From: Shewanella mangrovi
GTDB taxonomy: Bacteria; Pseudomonadota; Gammaproteobacteria; Enterobacterales; Shewanellaceae
Assembly (NCBI RefSeq): GCF_000753795.1
Contig: NZ_JPEO01000008.1
Coordinates: 1-64,000, forward strand
Direction of reading: 5' to 3'
Length of the DNA: 64,000 bases
Shown: positions 21,114-30,725 of the stretch, piece by piece
How positions within the stretch are numbered: position 1 is the stretch's first letter
Layout: every line of letters begins with the position of its first letter
Notes under the pieces: generated by a model
The model's input: the letters and a program-made list of their open reading frames with translations, nothing else
Told to the model about the DNA's origin: nothing
The model's database searches: none
Program-made: the position numbers and the translations under genes

Positions 21114-23663
21114 TCAGAATTTATAGCTAACATTGCCGTAGATTTGACGTCCAACTACATCATAAACTTGCGGGGATGTCCCACCATCACTGCCGTTAGA
21201 TACATATGATGGGTCTTCATCAGTGAAGTTTTTCACGCCAGCAGACACACTCAAGTTATCAGTAAAGTGATAGGTGCCCACAATGTTATGGTACAGCACT
21301 GAATCGGCTCTTGAACCATCGTCGGCGCTATAATCGCGCATGCTGCTAATATAACGGTTGTAATACATGATACTCCAGTCGTCTTGGCTCGCCGTGATAC
21401 TGAAGTTATTACGCCATTTAGCATAGCCGCCCATGTTGCCATCGACATAATCGACGTAGTCAATGCCATCTTCGATGTGCTCAATCAGATAGGTCGCATC
21501 ATTGTTGATACTCCAATCCAAGCCTAAACCGGTGAACGCATATTTAACGTTGATATCGACGCCGCTGGTTTTCAGCGTACCGATGTTAGTCAAGGCTGCC
21601 GTCAAACCACTTAAATCACCCGCAACGCCTTCAGCTTCGGTAATACCGACAGCGCTACATGCTTCAGCATCGCCGTTATAACAGGCGTTCAAGTTGGCTT
21701 GTACATCAACACGGCTGATAGCATTGGTGATATTAAACTTCCAATAATCGACAGTCGTTGAAAACCCTTCCAAATAGCTTGGAGAGTATACAAAGCCCGC
21801 AGTGAAAGATTCTGACTCTTCAGGTTTCAGATCATCATCGGAAGTGTAGTTGACCAGTAATTGAGAATCTTGAGCATTGCCCCATGGGTCATCTAGATAA
21901 TCGTACGAGCCTGAATTACCACCGTACAACTCACTGATACTAGGTGCACGGAAACCTGTAGCCGTCACGCCGCGTAACATTAAATCATCGGTGATACGAT
22001 AAGTTAGGCCCACTTTCCAAGTAGACGCCTTACCAAAGGTGTCATATTCGTCGTAACGGAAAGCAAAATCACCAGTCAGTTTTTCAGTGAACGGTACGCT
22101 GACTTCCTGATAGAAAGAGATAACGTCGTAATGGCCTTTAGTCGGATCTTGTTGTGCGGCGGTGCTTTCACCGGCAACAATAATCGGATCTGGCGTATAG
22201 AAGCCTTCTTCATAACGGTATTCAGCGCCAATAGCGTAACTTACTGCGCCACCGCTTACTTGGAATAAATCACCACTAAGGTTGGCTTGAACATCGTGCT
22301 GCTCGTTACCGCCGCTGTTAGATTCAGTGTAACTAATGTCATCGATAGCATCAGTAGGAACGTTATCACTGTAAAACCAAGCGTCTTGGTCGGCATAGAT
22401 AGCATCCGCCATCCATGTCGCATTGATTGAGTTTTCTGTGCCGGTCGTTGCTTTGTTTTTACCGTAGGTGTATGACACATCCCAACGCATACCATTGGCA
22501 ACATTCAAGTCACCTTGTAACCCCAACGATGCGCGATAAGTATCAGTATCTTGAGTATAAATGCGGTCACCCACATCATTAGTACGCTGACGGTATTCAA
22601 CTTGGCCATTCGCATCTGCGGTAATGCCTGCGGCCGTCATCGCGCTATCCAGCGTCACACAATTGCTCGTCAATGTATCGGTGCAGACATCTAAGAAAAT
22701 ATCTGCTGGCTGAGCGGCCATCTGTTGATGAGACTTACGCTTGGTATAGAGGAAATCCCCCGTTAACACCATGTCGTCGTTCAATTCTTGTGTCATATTG
22801 GCGAACAAGCTGTAACGTTTTGATGGCGTTTGGTAGTAACTGTCTTGTGTGTAGTCATAACCATAGTCACGTGCATACCAGCTACCGTCTGCGGCAGAAC
22901 GCATACCATTTAACGCACCCTCAGGAATGAATGAACTCGCACCAGACTCGGTCCAATCGCGATCGCCTTGAATTACACCATTACGTTTTGAGAACGCAGC
23001 CCCAACAGTGTAGTTACCACCATTTTTGGTATTAAAACCATATAAGCCACTCAACTCATAAGTTTGGCCATCACCTTTGTCTGTAGTAGAAGATTTCGCA
23101 TCTAATTGAAAGCCTTCAAAATCTTTTTTAGTGATGATGTTTACCACGCCTGCGATTGCATCCGAGCCGTAAACAGCTGAGGCACCATCTTTGAGAATTT
23201 CGACGCGTTGGATCATTGAAACTGGAATTGAGTTCAAATCCACTGCACTATCCGCACCAGAACCCGAGTTCACCATGCGGCGACCGTTTAGCAGTACTAA
23301 CGTGCGTTGCGATCCCATACCCCGTAAATCAACTTGTGCTACACCATCAGAACCATTATTGGTCGTTGAACCGATAGGCGCTCCCGCCATAGAAGTTTGG
23401 TCTTGCAGCAGTTGGTCAACAGAAGTGTACCCTTGCGCGACAATAGTATCTGCGCTGATTGTGGTGACCGGTGAAGCGGTTTCCAGATCAGCTCGCTGAA
23501 TACGCGAACCGGTAACTTCGATACGTTCCACTTTATCGGTGTTTGCTTGCTCGCTAGCAGCTTGCTCTGCCGCCAAGCTATATTGACTAAAAACAAATCC
23601 TGATACTGCGGTCATTAACAAGCCACGGCTGACTGCCTTAGCCGTTAAACTAATAGAGTTCAT
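21114..23663 (-). CDS. TonB-dependent outer-membrane receptor
   Basis: An 849-residue outer-membrane active transporter powered by TonB-ExbBD. It has a signal peptide (about residues 1-31, ending SQYSLAAEQ), a TonB-box/linker region (DKVERIEVTGSRIQRADLETASP), a plug domain (about 50-170, with VDLRGMGSQRTLVLLNGRRM and VEILKDGASAVYGSDAIAGVVNIITK), and a 22-strand barrel ending in phenylalanine (GNVSYKF), as expected for BAM recognition. The 'GSRI' N-terminal style is common among large receptor families of Shewanella and Alteromonadales for peptides, glycans or siderophores. No adjacent transporter or enzyme gene reveals the substrate, and no clear Fur box is seen upstream. Confidence 0.92.
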   Translation of the reverse strand: MNSISLTAKAVSRGLLMTAVSGFVFSQYSLAAEQAASEQANTDKVERIEVTGSRIQRADLETASPVTTISADTIVAQGYTSVDQLLQDQTSMAGAPIGSTTNNGSDGVAQVDLRGMGSQRTLVLLNGRRMVNSGSGADSAVDLNSIPVSMIQRVEILKDGASAVYGSDAIAGVVNIITKKDFEGFQLDAKSSTTDKGDGQTYELSGLYGFNTKNGGNYTVGAAFSKRNGVIQGDRDWTESGASSFIPEGALNGMRSAADGSWYARDYGYDYTQDSYYQTPSKRYSLFANMTQELNDDMVLTGDFLYTKRKSHQQMAAQPADIFLDVCTDTLTSNCVTLDSAMTAAGITADANGQVEYRQRTNDVGDRIYTQDTDTYRASLGLQGDLNVANGMRWDVSYTYGKNKATTGTENSINATWMADAIYADQDAWFYSDNVPTDAIDDISYTESNSGGNEQHDVQANLSGDLFQVSGGAVSYAIGAEYRYEEGFYTPDPIIVAGESTAAQQDPTKGHYDVISFYQEVSVPFTEKLTGDFAFRYDEYDTFGKASTWKVGLTYRITDDLMLRGVTATGFRAPSISELYGGNSGSYDYLDDPWGNAQDSQLLVNYTSDDDLKPEESESFTAGFVYSPSYLEGFSTTVDYWKFNITNAISRVDVQANLNACYNGDAEACSAVGITEAEGVAGDLSGLTAALTNIGTLKTSGVDINVKYAFTGLGLDWSINNDATYLIEHIEDGIDYVDYVDGNMGGYAKWRNNFSITASQDDWSIMYYNRYISSMRDYSADDGSRADSVLYHNIVGTYHFTDNLSVSAGVKNFTDEDPSYVSNGSDGGTSPQVYDVVGRQIYGNVSYKF

Positions 23664-24267
23664 GCTTAACTCCCTTGACGATTTTCCTAAATGCGAAATG
23701 CTCGCTTATATTTTTTGATATTCACGAAGAATTAATCTTCGAGAGCATATTTCACAAATTCAGCATCAAGTTCAATAAAGCAGGTGCCGAATTAATCCAA
23801 TTAAAACAAATTGATACAAACGCCAAAGGCCCCCGAAACAGCAGATAACAATAAACTTATTAAATTACAATGTGTTATTATTAAAACTAACGATAAGATA
23901 CATCTTGATTCATATTTATAAATAAGGTTAAAACTTTTTAAATTTAACTATATATACATGATTAAGCTATTTAGATAGGTTTTTAAAGCAAGCCGAATAT
24001 CTTATTTTTAGTGCAAAAAAAGTACTAATTAAGATTAATTAAAATGGATATGTTTCGACGTGTAAAAATAAAACAATTAAGACAAACATGTATCAATAGG
24101 TTACGAATACTACAGTATTAATGGCAATGTAAGAACGAGGCATGAAATTGAAGTTTAAGCAGGGAAAGGAAGCCACATGAGAAAGGAAGAAAGACGCTTA
24201 TCGAAACAACAAATTTTTAAACCGCTTTACACACGATCGGAACCCATGTGTCTTGATTGCAACCAAC
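23664..24267. other. Long AT-rich intergenic region upstream of the TonB receptor
   Basis: About 600 bp, strongly AT-rich compared with the flanks, with no convincing gene. It presumably carries the receptor promoter and its regulation. A small inverted repeat (CGAAGA/TCTTCG around ATTAA, 23725-23741) lies about 60 bases upstream of the receptor start, in the probable leader. A plus-strand frame starting at 24178 has a purine-rich stretch before its ATG but runs antisense into ndk, and I reject it. Confidence 0.6.
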
Positions 24268-24298
24268 AAAAAAGGCGCGTATCAACGCGCCCCTTTTT
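24268..24298 (-). terminator. Terminator of ndk
   Basis: Stem GGCGCGT/ACGCGCC around ATCA with A-run and T-run flanks, just beyond the ndk stop codon. Confidence 0.88.
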
Positions 24299-24312
24299 AC
24301 CTAGCGTACTAA

Positions 24313-24744
24313 TTAACGAGTACGTGGGCAGATTTCGTCAGCTGCGAAGAAATAAGCAATTTCACGTTCTGCAGAAGCCAGAGCATCTGAACCGTGAACA
24401 GCATTTTCATCGATGCTTACTGCGTAATCAGCACGCAGAGTACCGCGAGCAGCTTCAGCTGGGTTGGTAGCACCCATGATTTCACGGTTAGCCAGAACAG
24501 CGTTTTCGCCTTCCAGAACCTGTACCATGATAGGACCAGAAGTCATGAAGCTAACCAAAGCACCAAAGAAAGGACGTTCGCTGTGCTCAGCGTAGAAGCC
24601 TTCAGCTTGTTCTTTAGTCAGGTGAACCATTTTAGACGCAATGATTTTCAGGCCAGCGCTTTCGAAACGGCTGTAGATTGCACCGATGTGGTTTTTTGCA
24701 ACTGCATCAGGCTTGATGATAGAAAAAGTACGTTCAATCGCCAT
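24313..24744 (-). CDS. ndk: Nucleoside diphosphate kinase
   Basis: Transfers the gamma phosphate between nucleoside di- and triphosphates through a phosphohistidine. The 143-residue protein begins [18 protein letters not shown], and the active-site histidine is in [14 protein letters not shown] precedes the ATG. It lies downstream of the isc gene cluster, as in other Gammaproteobacteria, but has its own spacer and terminator. Confidence 0.98.
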   Translation of the reverse strand: MAIERTFSIIKPDAVAKNHIGAIYSRFESAGLKIIASKMVHLTKEQAEGFYAEHSERPFFGALVSFMTSGPIMVQVLEGENAVLANREIMGATNPAEAARGTLRADYAVSIDENAVHGSDALASAEREIAYFFAADEICPRTR

Positions 24745-24906
24745 TGTTAAGGTTCCTAAATCAGCGAATTTAAATTTCGCGCGGATTATACGAAATAACG
24801 ATTAAAAATCCTAATTTAATCTCACAAAAGCAACGATTTTACGGAGATGGCGCAATCTTGCTTGTTCTTTGACTGCGAACAGCACCACATTTTAAATCTC
24901 AGACGA

Positions 24907-25104
24907 TTATCGCTCTTCAATCCAGCATTGTTGTACCGCTTCTAAAATGCGCTCACCACAATGCTTAGGATCATCATCAAATGCCTCTAACGCCATAATC
25001 CAGTTATATAAATCGGTAAAGCTCACGCTTTCAGGATCGACCTCTGGATGGGCTTCCAGCAGTTCCAGAGCGATATCAAGTGAATCAGTCCATTTTAATG
25101 ACAT
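24907..25104 (-). CDS. iscX: Fe-S cluster assembly protein IscX
   Basis: A small acidic protein (65 residues) that binds IscS and iron and modulates cluster assembly. The sequence MSLKWTDSLDIALELLEAHPEVDPESVSFTDL and the DDDPKHCGERILEAVQQCWIEE segment are diagnostic of IscX (YfhJ). AGGAGG lies six bases before the ATG. A hairpin with terminator features separates it from fdx, so it may be expressed partly independently of the isc operon. Confidence 0.95.
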   Translation of the reverse strand: MSLKWTDSLDIALELLEAHPEVDPESVSFTDLYNWIMALEAFDDDPKHCGERILEAVQQCWIEER

Positions 25105-25157
25105 AACGCCTCCTCAAATCAACTAAGGGCGGTTACCTTAAGCTTAGCACTAGTGAC

Positions 25158-25183
25158 AAAAAGGCCAGCTTGCGCTGGCCTTT
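25158..25183 (-). terminator. Terminator-like hairpin between fdx and iscX
   Basis: Stem GGCCAGC/GCTGGCC with a short loop and a T-run on the minus strand, six bases after the fdx stop. It would end, or partly end, the isc operon before iscX. Confidence 0.8.
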
Positions 25184-25188
25184 CGTTT

Positions 25189-25524
25189 TTAACCTTCACT
25201 TACCATGTTAATGGTGTACTTAGGTATTTCGACCACGAGGTCTTCATCTTCCACCTTCGCTTGGCAAGACAGACGGCTTTCTGGTTCTAGGCCCCACGCC
25301 TTATCCAGCATGTCGTCTTCCAAATCATCACTTGGCTCGAGGTTATTAAATCCTTCACGCACAATAACGTGACAGGTTGTACAGGCGCATGACTTTTCAC
25401 AAGCATGCTCAATTTCGATACCGTTGCGTAACGCAACATTCAAAATAGATTCGCCTTTATCAGCCTCAACGACTGCTCCATCTGGGCACAGATCTGCATG
25501 AGGTAAAAATACGATTTGCGGCAT
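25189..25524 (-). CDS. fdx: ISC-type [2Fe-2S] ferredoxin
   Basis: Electron donor for iron-sulfur cluster assembly. The 111-residue protein has the adrenodoxin-type ligand pattern [14 protein letters not shown] with the fourth cysteine in SRLSCQAKV, and the N-terminus [20 protein letters not shown] typical of isc ferredoxins. It follows hscA by eight bases and is the last gene before the operon terminator. Confidence 0.97.
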   Translation of the reverse strand: MPQIVFLPHADLCPDGAVVEADKGESILNVALRNGIEIEHACEKSCACTTCHVIVREGFNNLEPSDDLEDDMLDKAWGLEPESRLSCQAKVEDEDLVVEIPKYTINMVSEG

Positions 25525-25532
25525 TATTGCAC

Positions 25533-27392
25533 CTATATTTTATCCACCGACTGACCTTTCAGTGCGGCTCTAATTGAATTATCCATACGCTTAGCAGCGA
25601 AAGCTTGGGTAGCAGCATCTACTTGCTCGATGGCCTGCTTAATTGCATCAGCATTATCAGCTTCAGCACTCTGTGCTAACAATTGCATGGCACCATCAAC
25701 TTCAGCACGTTCGGCGTCTGTGAGTAGCTCACCATCGGCAGCTAACGCTGCGTTCAACGACTCGAGCACTCGTGCAGCTTCCACTTTTTGTTCGGTCAAC
25801 ATCCGTAGCTCAATGTCCTGTTTAGCGTAGGTCATTGAGTCTTTAATCATGCCTGCGATTTCAGTATCAGAAAGACCAAATGATGGTTTCACCTGAATGC
25901 TGGATTGTACACCCGTAGACTTTTCCATCGCTGTTACGCTCAATAAGCCATCAGCATCCACCTGGAATGTCACGCGAATGTGCGCAGCGCCCGCCGCGAG
26001 CGATGGGATTCCACGTAAGGTAAAACGCGCCAAGGATCTGCAATCAGACACCAGTTCACGCTCACCTTGTACCACATGAAATGCCATTGCAGTTTGACCA
26101 TCTTTAAAGGTAGTAAACTCTTGCGCCCTTGCGACAGGGATAGTGGTATTACGTGGGATAACTTTCTCAACCAAGCCACCCATGGTTTCAATACCGAGCG
26201 ACAGTGGAATAACATCCAACAATAATAATTCTGAGTCAGGCTTATTACCCACCAAAATATCGGCTTGAATAGCAGCGCCAATTGCGACAACACGATCCGG
26301 GTCGATACTCGTAAGTGGTGTGCGACCGAAGAATTCGCCAACTAACTCGCGTACTAATGGCACGCGGGTCGAACCACCAACCATCACTACTTCCAATACT
26401 TCTTCCGCTTCCACTCCCGCATCACGCAGTGCTTTACGGCAGCTTTGAATAGTTTTCTTCACCAACTTATTGATCAGCTCATTAAACTGTTCCACGCTGG
26501 TATCGCAAGAAACGTCACTATCATCGACTGTCAGCACTGTGGTCGCAGTAGCGCTATTTGATAGCACTTCTTTCACGCGGCGCGCTTCCATCAGCAGTTT
26601 ACGCTCTAGCTGAGGCGCAAGCTCACCCAAGCCGAGGCGAGCACGCAGATCTTCTGCAAGCAGATGGTCGAAATCATCACCGCCAAGTTGCGAGTCACCA
26701 CCCGTTGCCAATACCTCAAACACACCACGATTTAATCGCAAAATAGAGATATCAAACGTACCGCCACCCAAGTCGTAAACGGCAATAACACCTTCCTGAC
26801 CTGAATCTAAACCGTAAGCGATGGCTGCAGCTGTTGGCTCATTTAATAAACGCAGTACCTTAACGCCCAGCAGGTTTGCCGAATCTTTGGTGCCTTGACG
26901 TTGTGCATCATCAAAATAGGCTGGCACGGTAATCACCACACCTTCAAGCGAACCACCCAGTGTGTCTTCAGCACGAGCCACCAGCGGACGCAAAATCTCT
27001 GCAGAAACCTGCACTGGATTGAGTTTTCCGGCCTCAGTGACAAATACCGGCAAACCGTTTTCACTCGATTCAAACCGATATGGATAGCGCTGAGCGCCCT
27101 GTTGCACATCCGCCAGCGAGCGCCCCATAAAGCGTTTTACTGACACTATGGTATTTTGTGGATCGACCGCAGAATGGGCCAGTGCTTCACTGCCCACGGT
27201 AATGCCGTCTTTAGCGAAATGCACCACTGAAGGTAATGAATGACTTCCGTCAACGTCAGCTAAGGTCTCAGCCTTGCCACTACGCACTGAAGCCACTAGC
27301 GAATTAGTGGTACCTAAATCAATACCAGCGGCGAGTCGATGCTGGTGAGGAGCAGCCATTTGGCCGGGTTCAGCAATTTGCAAAAGTGCCAT
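25533..27392 (-). CDS. hscA: Fe-S assembly chaperone HscA
   Basis: A specialised Hsp70 that, with HscB, drives cluster release from IscU. The start at 27392 ([23 protein letters not shown]) gives 619 residues, close to E. coli HscA (616); the frame extends 11 codons upstream without similarity. Hsp70 motifs are present: [13 protein letters not shown], the phosphate-2 region [12 protein letters not shown], and [15 protein letters not shown]-terminal substrate-binding domain completes it. IscU in the same operon carries the LPPVK sequence that HscA recognises. Confidence 0.97.
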   Translation of the reverse strand: MALLQIAEPGQMAAPHQHRLAAGIDLGTTNSLVASVRSGKAETLADVDGSHSLPSVVHFAKDGITVGSEALAHSAVDPQNTIVSVKRFMGRSLADVQQGAQRYPYRFESSENGLPVFVTEAGKLNPVQVSAEILRPLVARAEDTLGGSLEGVVITVPAYFDDAQRQGTKDSANLLGVKVLRLLNEPTAAAIAYGLDSGQEGVIAVYDLGGGTFDISILRLNRGVFEVLATGGDSQLGGDDFDHLLAEDLRARLGLGELAPQLERKLLMEARRVKEVLSNSATATTVLTVDDSDVSCDTSVEQFNELINKLVKKTIQSCRKALRDAGVEAEEVLEVVMVGGSTRVPLVRELVGEFFGRTPLTSIDPDRVVAIGAAIQADILVGNKPDSELLLLDVIPLSLGIETMGGLVEKVIPRNTTIPVARAQEFTTFKDGQTAMAFHVVQGERELVSDCRSLARFTLRGIPSLAAGAAHIRVTFQVDADGLLSVTAMEKSTGVQSSIQVKPSFGLSDTEIAGMIKDSMTYAKQDIELRMLTEQKVEAARVLESLNAALAADGELLTDAERAEVDGAMQLLAQSAEADNADAIKQAIEQVDAATQAFAAKRMDNSIRAALKGQSVDKI

Positions 27393-27414
27393 AAATATCC
27401 ATTCTTCATTAAAA

Positions 27415-27441
27415 ATTTGGCTCAACCTAAGTGAGCCAAAT
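27415..27441 (-). promoter_or_regulatory. Terminator-like hairpin between hscB and hscA
   Basis: A perfect 10-bp inverted repeat (ATTTGGCTCA/TGAGCCAAAT, 7-base loop) lies between hscB and hscA. On the mRNA strand the stem is followed by a run of U, then AAUG, 22 bases before the hscA start codon. This looks like a weak intrinsic terminator or RNA-processing/stability element that could set hscA-fdx output relative to iscRSUA-hscB. The stem is AT-rich at its base, so termination may be partial. Confidence 0.6.
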
Positions 27442-27477
27442 CGTTAACTAAGGTAAGTGAAGCTTCACTCAGAACAC

Positions 27478-27999
27478 TCAGTCGTACATCGCGTCCTGAA
27501 TTCTAACCAGTTCATCCTGCAATTTTGCCATAAACTTTAGCTTTCTGACGTGATCCGCTGCGCTTTGCGTTGCTGCCACATCATCTTTTGCTAATAAGTC
27601 CTGCAGCGCATGGGTGATATCCGCACGATATTGCTTGAAAGAACGCTCAAGCTTATCGGCTTCATCTTCATCACCACTACGACTAATATCCTCTAATGCT
27701 TCACGCCATTCCATTTGCTGCATCAGGAAGCTGGTGTCTTTCACCGTTTGGGTTTCATTTTGTAATTCCACCCCTTTCATTTCCAGCAAATGCTCGGCGC
27801 GACGAATCGGGTCTTTCAGGGTTTGAAAGCCATCGTTAATTTGCGCGGTACGGGAAACGGCCAGTAGCTTTTGTTGTTCACTGGCGTTGGCGAATCTATC
27901 GGGATGAGCCGTTTTTTGCAGCTCACGATAGCGGGTGGACAGCTCAGCGACATCAACATCAAATGTCGCTGGCAAATTAAACAACTCGAAGTAGTTCAT
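27478..27999 (-). CDS. hscB: Fe-S assembly co-chaperone HscB
   Basis: J-domain protein that delivers IscU to HscA and stimulates its ATPase. The 173-residue protein has an N-terminal J domain with the HPD motif ([12 protein letters not shown]) and a C-terminal three-helix bundle ([23 protein letters not shown] region) that binds IscU. It lies 27 bp after iscA. Confidence 0.97.
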   Translation of the reverse strand: MNYFELFNLPATFDVDVAELSTRYRELQKTAHPDRFANASEQQKLLAVSRTAQINDGFQTLKDPIRRAEHLLEMKGVELQNETQTVKDTSFLMQQMEWREALEDISRSGDEDEADKLERSFKQYRADITHALQDLLAKDDVAATQSAADHVRKLKFMAKLQDELVRIQDAMYD

Positions 28000-28026
28000 A
28001 CAGCGCTCTATTGCGAAGCGAGTAGG

Positions 28027-28350
28027 CTAGACTGTGAAACTTTCACCGCAGCCACACTCGCCCTTGGCATTAGGATTATTGAACTGAAAACCTTCGTTGA
28101 GGCCTTCTTTGACAAAATCAAGTTCAATGCCCTCAAGGTAAATCAAGCTTTTGGCGTCAATGATGATGTTGACGCCATTCACTTCAAATAACTCATCGTC
28201 TTCGTTGAGTTCATCGACAAACTCGAGGACATAAGCCATACCACTACAACCGGAAGTTTTTAACCCTAAACGCAAACCGATACCTTTTCCGCGATTATCC
28301 AGAAAAGATTTGACGCGGTCTGCAGCAGCAGGTGTCATCGAAATCGACAT
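28027..28350 (-). CDS. iscA: Iron-sulfur cluster assembly/carrier protein IscA
   Basis: A-type carrier protein of 107 residues with the three conserved cysteines: [12 protein letters not shown] and the C-terminal [13 protein letters not shown] precedes the ATG. It lies between iscU and hscB in the canonical order. Confidence 0.97.
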   Translation of the reverse strand: MSISMTPAAADRVKSFLDNRGKGIGLRLGLKTSGCSGMAYVLEFVDELNEDDELFEVNGVNIIIDAKSLIYLEGIELDFVKEGLNEGFQFNNPNAKGECGCGESFTV

Positions 28351-28368
28351 ATTAACTCCCGATCTTGG

Positions 28369-28749
28369 TTAGGCTTTCTTGGTCTTATATTCTTCCAGAG
28401 CGGCTTTAATTGCGTCTTCTGCCAAAATTGAGCAGTGAATTTTCACTGGTGGCAACGCCAACTCTTCTGCGATGTCGGTGTTCTTAATTGAAGCGGCTTC
28501 TTCAACACTTTTCCCTTTCACCCACTCTGTTACCAGCGAGCTAGAGGCGATTGCGCTACCGCAACCATAAGTTTTAAAACGAGCGTCTTCAATGATGCCT
28601 GATTCGTTGATTTTCAGCTGCAGTTTCATTACGTCACCACAAGCAGGGGCACCGACCATACCAGTCACCACGGACGGATCATCTTTGTCGAACGAGCCCA
28701 CGTTACGAGGATTCTCGTAGTGGTCAATCACTTTTTCACTGTATGCCAT
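28369..28749 (-). CDS. iscU: Fe-S cluster scaffold protein IscU
   Basis: Scaffold on which [2Fe-2S] clusters are built from IscS-derived sulfur. The 126-residue protein has the three ligand cysteines (GAPACGDVMKL, YGCGSAIAS, KIHCSILAEDA) and the HscA recognition sequence LPPVK. GGAGC is upstream of the start. It is the third gene of the isc operon. Confidence 0.98.
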   Translation of the reverse strand: MAYSEKVIDHYENPRNVGSFDKDDPSVVTGMVGAPACGDVMKLQLKINESGIIEDARFKTYGCGSAIASSSLVTEWVKGKSVEEAASIKNTDIAEELALPPVKIHCSILAEDAIKAALEEYKTKKA

Positions 28750-28783
28750 GATATTGCTCCAAATTTAATACGTCTGCGGGAAG

Positions 28784-29998
28784 TTAGTGGGCAGCCCACT
28801 GCACCTGGTTCAGGTCAATACCATCCTTGAACATCTCCCACAATGGAGACATCTCCCTAAGCTTACCGATTGAATCTTTAATAGTTGCAATCGCGTAATC
28901 AATCTCTTCTTCCGTGGTGAATCGACCAACAGTAAAACGAATTGAGCTGTGTGCCATCTCGTCATTCAAACCAAGTGCACGTAGCACATAGCTAGGTTCG
29001 AGACTGGCTGAAGTACAGGCAGAACCAGAAGATACTGCGAGATCTTTCAGTGCCATCATCAATGATTCACCTTCAACATAAGCGAAACTTACGTTCAAGC
29101 TACCGCATACGCGGTGTTCCATATCACCATTGATGTAGGTTTCTTCGATATCCTTGATACCATTCCACAGCTTGTCGCGCAGATAACGAATACGTTCGTT
29201 GTCTTTGTCCATTTCAGCTTTCGCAATGGCAGCCGCTTCGCCCATGCCCACGATTTGGTGAGTCGGCAAAGTACCACTGCGCATACCACGTTCATGACCA
29301 CCGCCATGCATTTGCGCTTCCAAACGGATACGAGGTTTACGGCGAACATACAGCGCACCGATGCCTTTAGGACCATACATTTTGTGGCCAGAGATAGAAA
29401 TTAGGTCAACTTTGGTAGCTTGCACGTCAATGGCAACTTTGCCTGCGCCTTGCGCGGCATCAACGTGAAAGACAATACCTTTGCTACGGCATAATTCGCC
29501 GATTGCATTGATGTCTTGAATCACACCAATTTCATTGTTCACGTGCATGATACTGACCAAAATGGTGTCATCACGCAGCGCGTTTTCAATACGTTCCAGC
29601 GGGATCAAACCGTTGCTTTCAGGCTCAAGATAGGTCACTTCAAAGCCATCACGCTCAAGCTGACGACAAGTGTCCAATACCGCCTTATGTTCGGTTTTGC
29701 TGGTGATGATGTGCTTACCTTTCTTCTGATAAAAGTTAGCCACACCTTTAATCGCTAGGTTGTCGGATTCAGTCGCGCCAGAGGTGAACACAATTTCACG
29801 CGGGTCGGCGTTGATCAGATCAGCGATTTGATTACGGGCGATATCTACGGCTTCTTCAGCTTGCCAACCGTAACGGTGAGAACGGGACGCTGGATTCCCA
29901 AATACACCATCCATCGTCATGTACTGTGCCATTTTCTGCGCAACCCGAGGGTCGACAGGCGTTGTTGCGGCATAATCCAAATAAATAGGAAGTTTCAT
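28784..29998 (-). CDS. iscS: Cysteine desulfurase IscS
   Basis: PLP-dependent enzyme that removes sulfur from cysteine for Fe-S clusters, thio-tRNA and cofactors. The 404-residue length equals E. coli IscS. The PLP lysine is in [12 protein letters not shown] and the catalytic cysteine is on the flexible loop [22 protein letters not shown] precedes the ATG. It follows iscR by about 70 bp. Confidence 0.98.
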   Translation of the reverse strand: MKLPIYLDYAATTPVDPRVAQKMAQYMTMDGVFGNPASRSHRYGWQAEEAVDIARNQIADLINADPREIVFTSGATESDNLAIKGVANFYQKKGKHIITSKTEHKAVLDTCRQLERDGFEVTYLEPESNGLIPLERIENALRDDTILVSIMHVNNEIGVIQDINAIGELCRSKGIVFHVDAAQGAGKVAIDVQATKVDLISISGHKMYGPKGIGALYVRRKPRIRLEAQMHGGGHERGMRSGTLPTHQIVGMGEAAAIAKAEMDKDNERIRYLRDKLWNGIKDIEETYINGDMEHRVCGSLNVSFAYVEGESLMMALKDLAVSSGSACTSASLEPSYVLRALGLNDEMAHSSIRFTVGRFTTEEEIDYAIATIKDSIGKLREMSPLWEMFKDGIDLNQVQWAAH

Positions 29999-30071
29999 TA
30001 CACACTCCGTACTTAGCAGTCTCCGCCGAGGCTACATACCACGTACTTTTATATTAATTCTCAACAAAGGC

Positions 30072-30536
30072 TCAGGCGCTGATCCTTTGTTGTTCCTGAT
30101 GTATCTTATCTTGTTTAACAGATATGTACTGTACATCGCGCTTCTGCATTAATGCGGCAAGACTAATACCGTTCAAAAATTCAGAAATTTGTTTACTCAA
30201 ATCGCCCCACAGTGAATGAGTTAAACAACGAGTGCCACTCTGACAGTTCGATTGGCCTTGGCAACGGGTTGCATCTACTGACTCATCGACCGCATTGACA
30301 ACCATCGCCACTGAGATTTCTGCAGCGTCTTTCCCCAAACGGTAACCACCGCCCGGCCCTCTTACACTCGCTACCAAGCCCTTTTTACGGAGTTTGGCGA
30401 ACAGTTGCTCGAGATAAGACAGAGAGATCCCCTGACGTTCTGAAATGTCTGCCAGTGGTACTGGCCCGGTCGCCGAATGTATCGCAACATCAAGCATTGC
30501 GGTTACCGCGTAACGACCTTTGGATGTCAACTTCAT
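30072..30536 (-). CDS. iscR: Iron-sulfur cluster-sensing regulator IscR
   Basis: Rrf2-family winged-helix regulator that represses the isc operon when it carries a [2Fe-2S] cluster. The start at 30536 ([18 protein letters not shown]) is the family start; the frame runs 14 codons upstream. The 154-residue protein has the DNA-binding helix region [19 protein letters not shown] and cluster ligands in [19 protein letters not shown] (three Cys and one His). An IscR type-1-like site overlaps its predicted promoter, consistent with autorepression. Confidence 0.97.
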   Translation of the reverse strand: MKLTSKGRYAVTAMLDVAIHSATGPVPLADISERQGISLSYLEQLFAKLRKKGLVASVRGPGGGYRLGKDAAEISVAMVVNAVDESVDATRCQGQSNCQSGTRCLTHSLWGDLSKQISEFLNGISLAALMQKRDVQYISVKQDKIHQEQQRISA

Positions 30537-30576
30537 AAAAACACCATGGCGATAAATAAGATACCTAAATTTGACC

Positions 30577-30601
30577 ATATCCTACTAAACTAGTCAAGTA
30601 T
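30577..30601 (-). promoter_or_regulatory. Predicted IscR type-1 operator over the iscR promoter
   Basis: The 25-base site agrees at 22 positions with the type-1 IscR consensus as I recall it (ATASYYGACT...AGTCRRSTAT). It begins ATATCCTACT and ends AGTCAAGTAT. On the minus strand it contains a TTGACT -35 element (30597-30592), with a plausible -10 (TCAAAT, 30574-30569) 17 bases further. This fits autorepression of the isc operon by cluster-bound IscR. Confidence 0.75.
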
Positions 30602-30637
30602 AAAACCCTGCAGGTTACTAGGTTATTTTATCGCCAA

Positions 30638-30670
30638 TTTAATACCCAAGTTTAATAGTTGGGTATTAAA
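30638..30670. repeat. Perfect 12-bp inverted repeat between cysE and iscR
   Basis: TTTAATACCCAA and TTGGGTATTAAA flank a nine-base spacer. It lies 56 bases after the cysE stop. It may be a cysE terminator (the following T-run is poor) or a regulator site upstream of the iscR promoter. Confidence 0.6.
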
Positions 30671-30725
30671 CTCCTTTGCTGTTCGGGATTCAACGAGAAA
30701 TAGCCTCATTTAGTTACAAAAATAG

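Noticed and set aside
23725..23741. Short inverted repeat upstream of the TonB receptor as a Fur box
   Set aside because: The sequence does not match the Fur consensus and the arms are only six bases.
24177..24470. Plus-strand frame upstream of and into ndk with a purine-rich stretch before its ATG
   Set aside because: Its second half is the antisense of ndk, it crosses the ndk terminator, and its sequence resembles no family.
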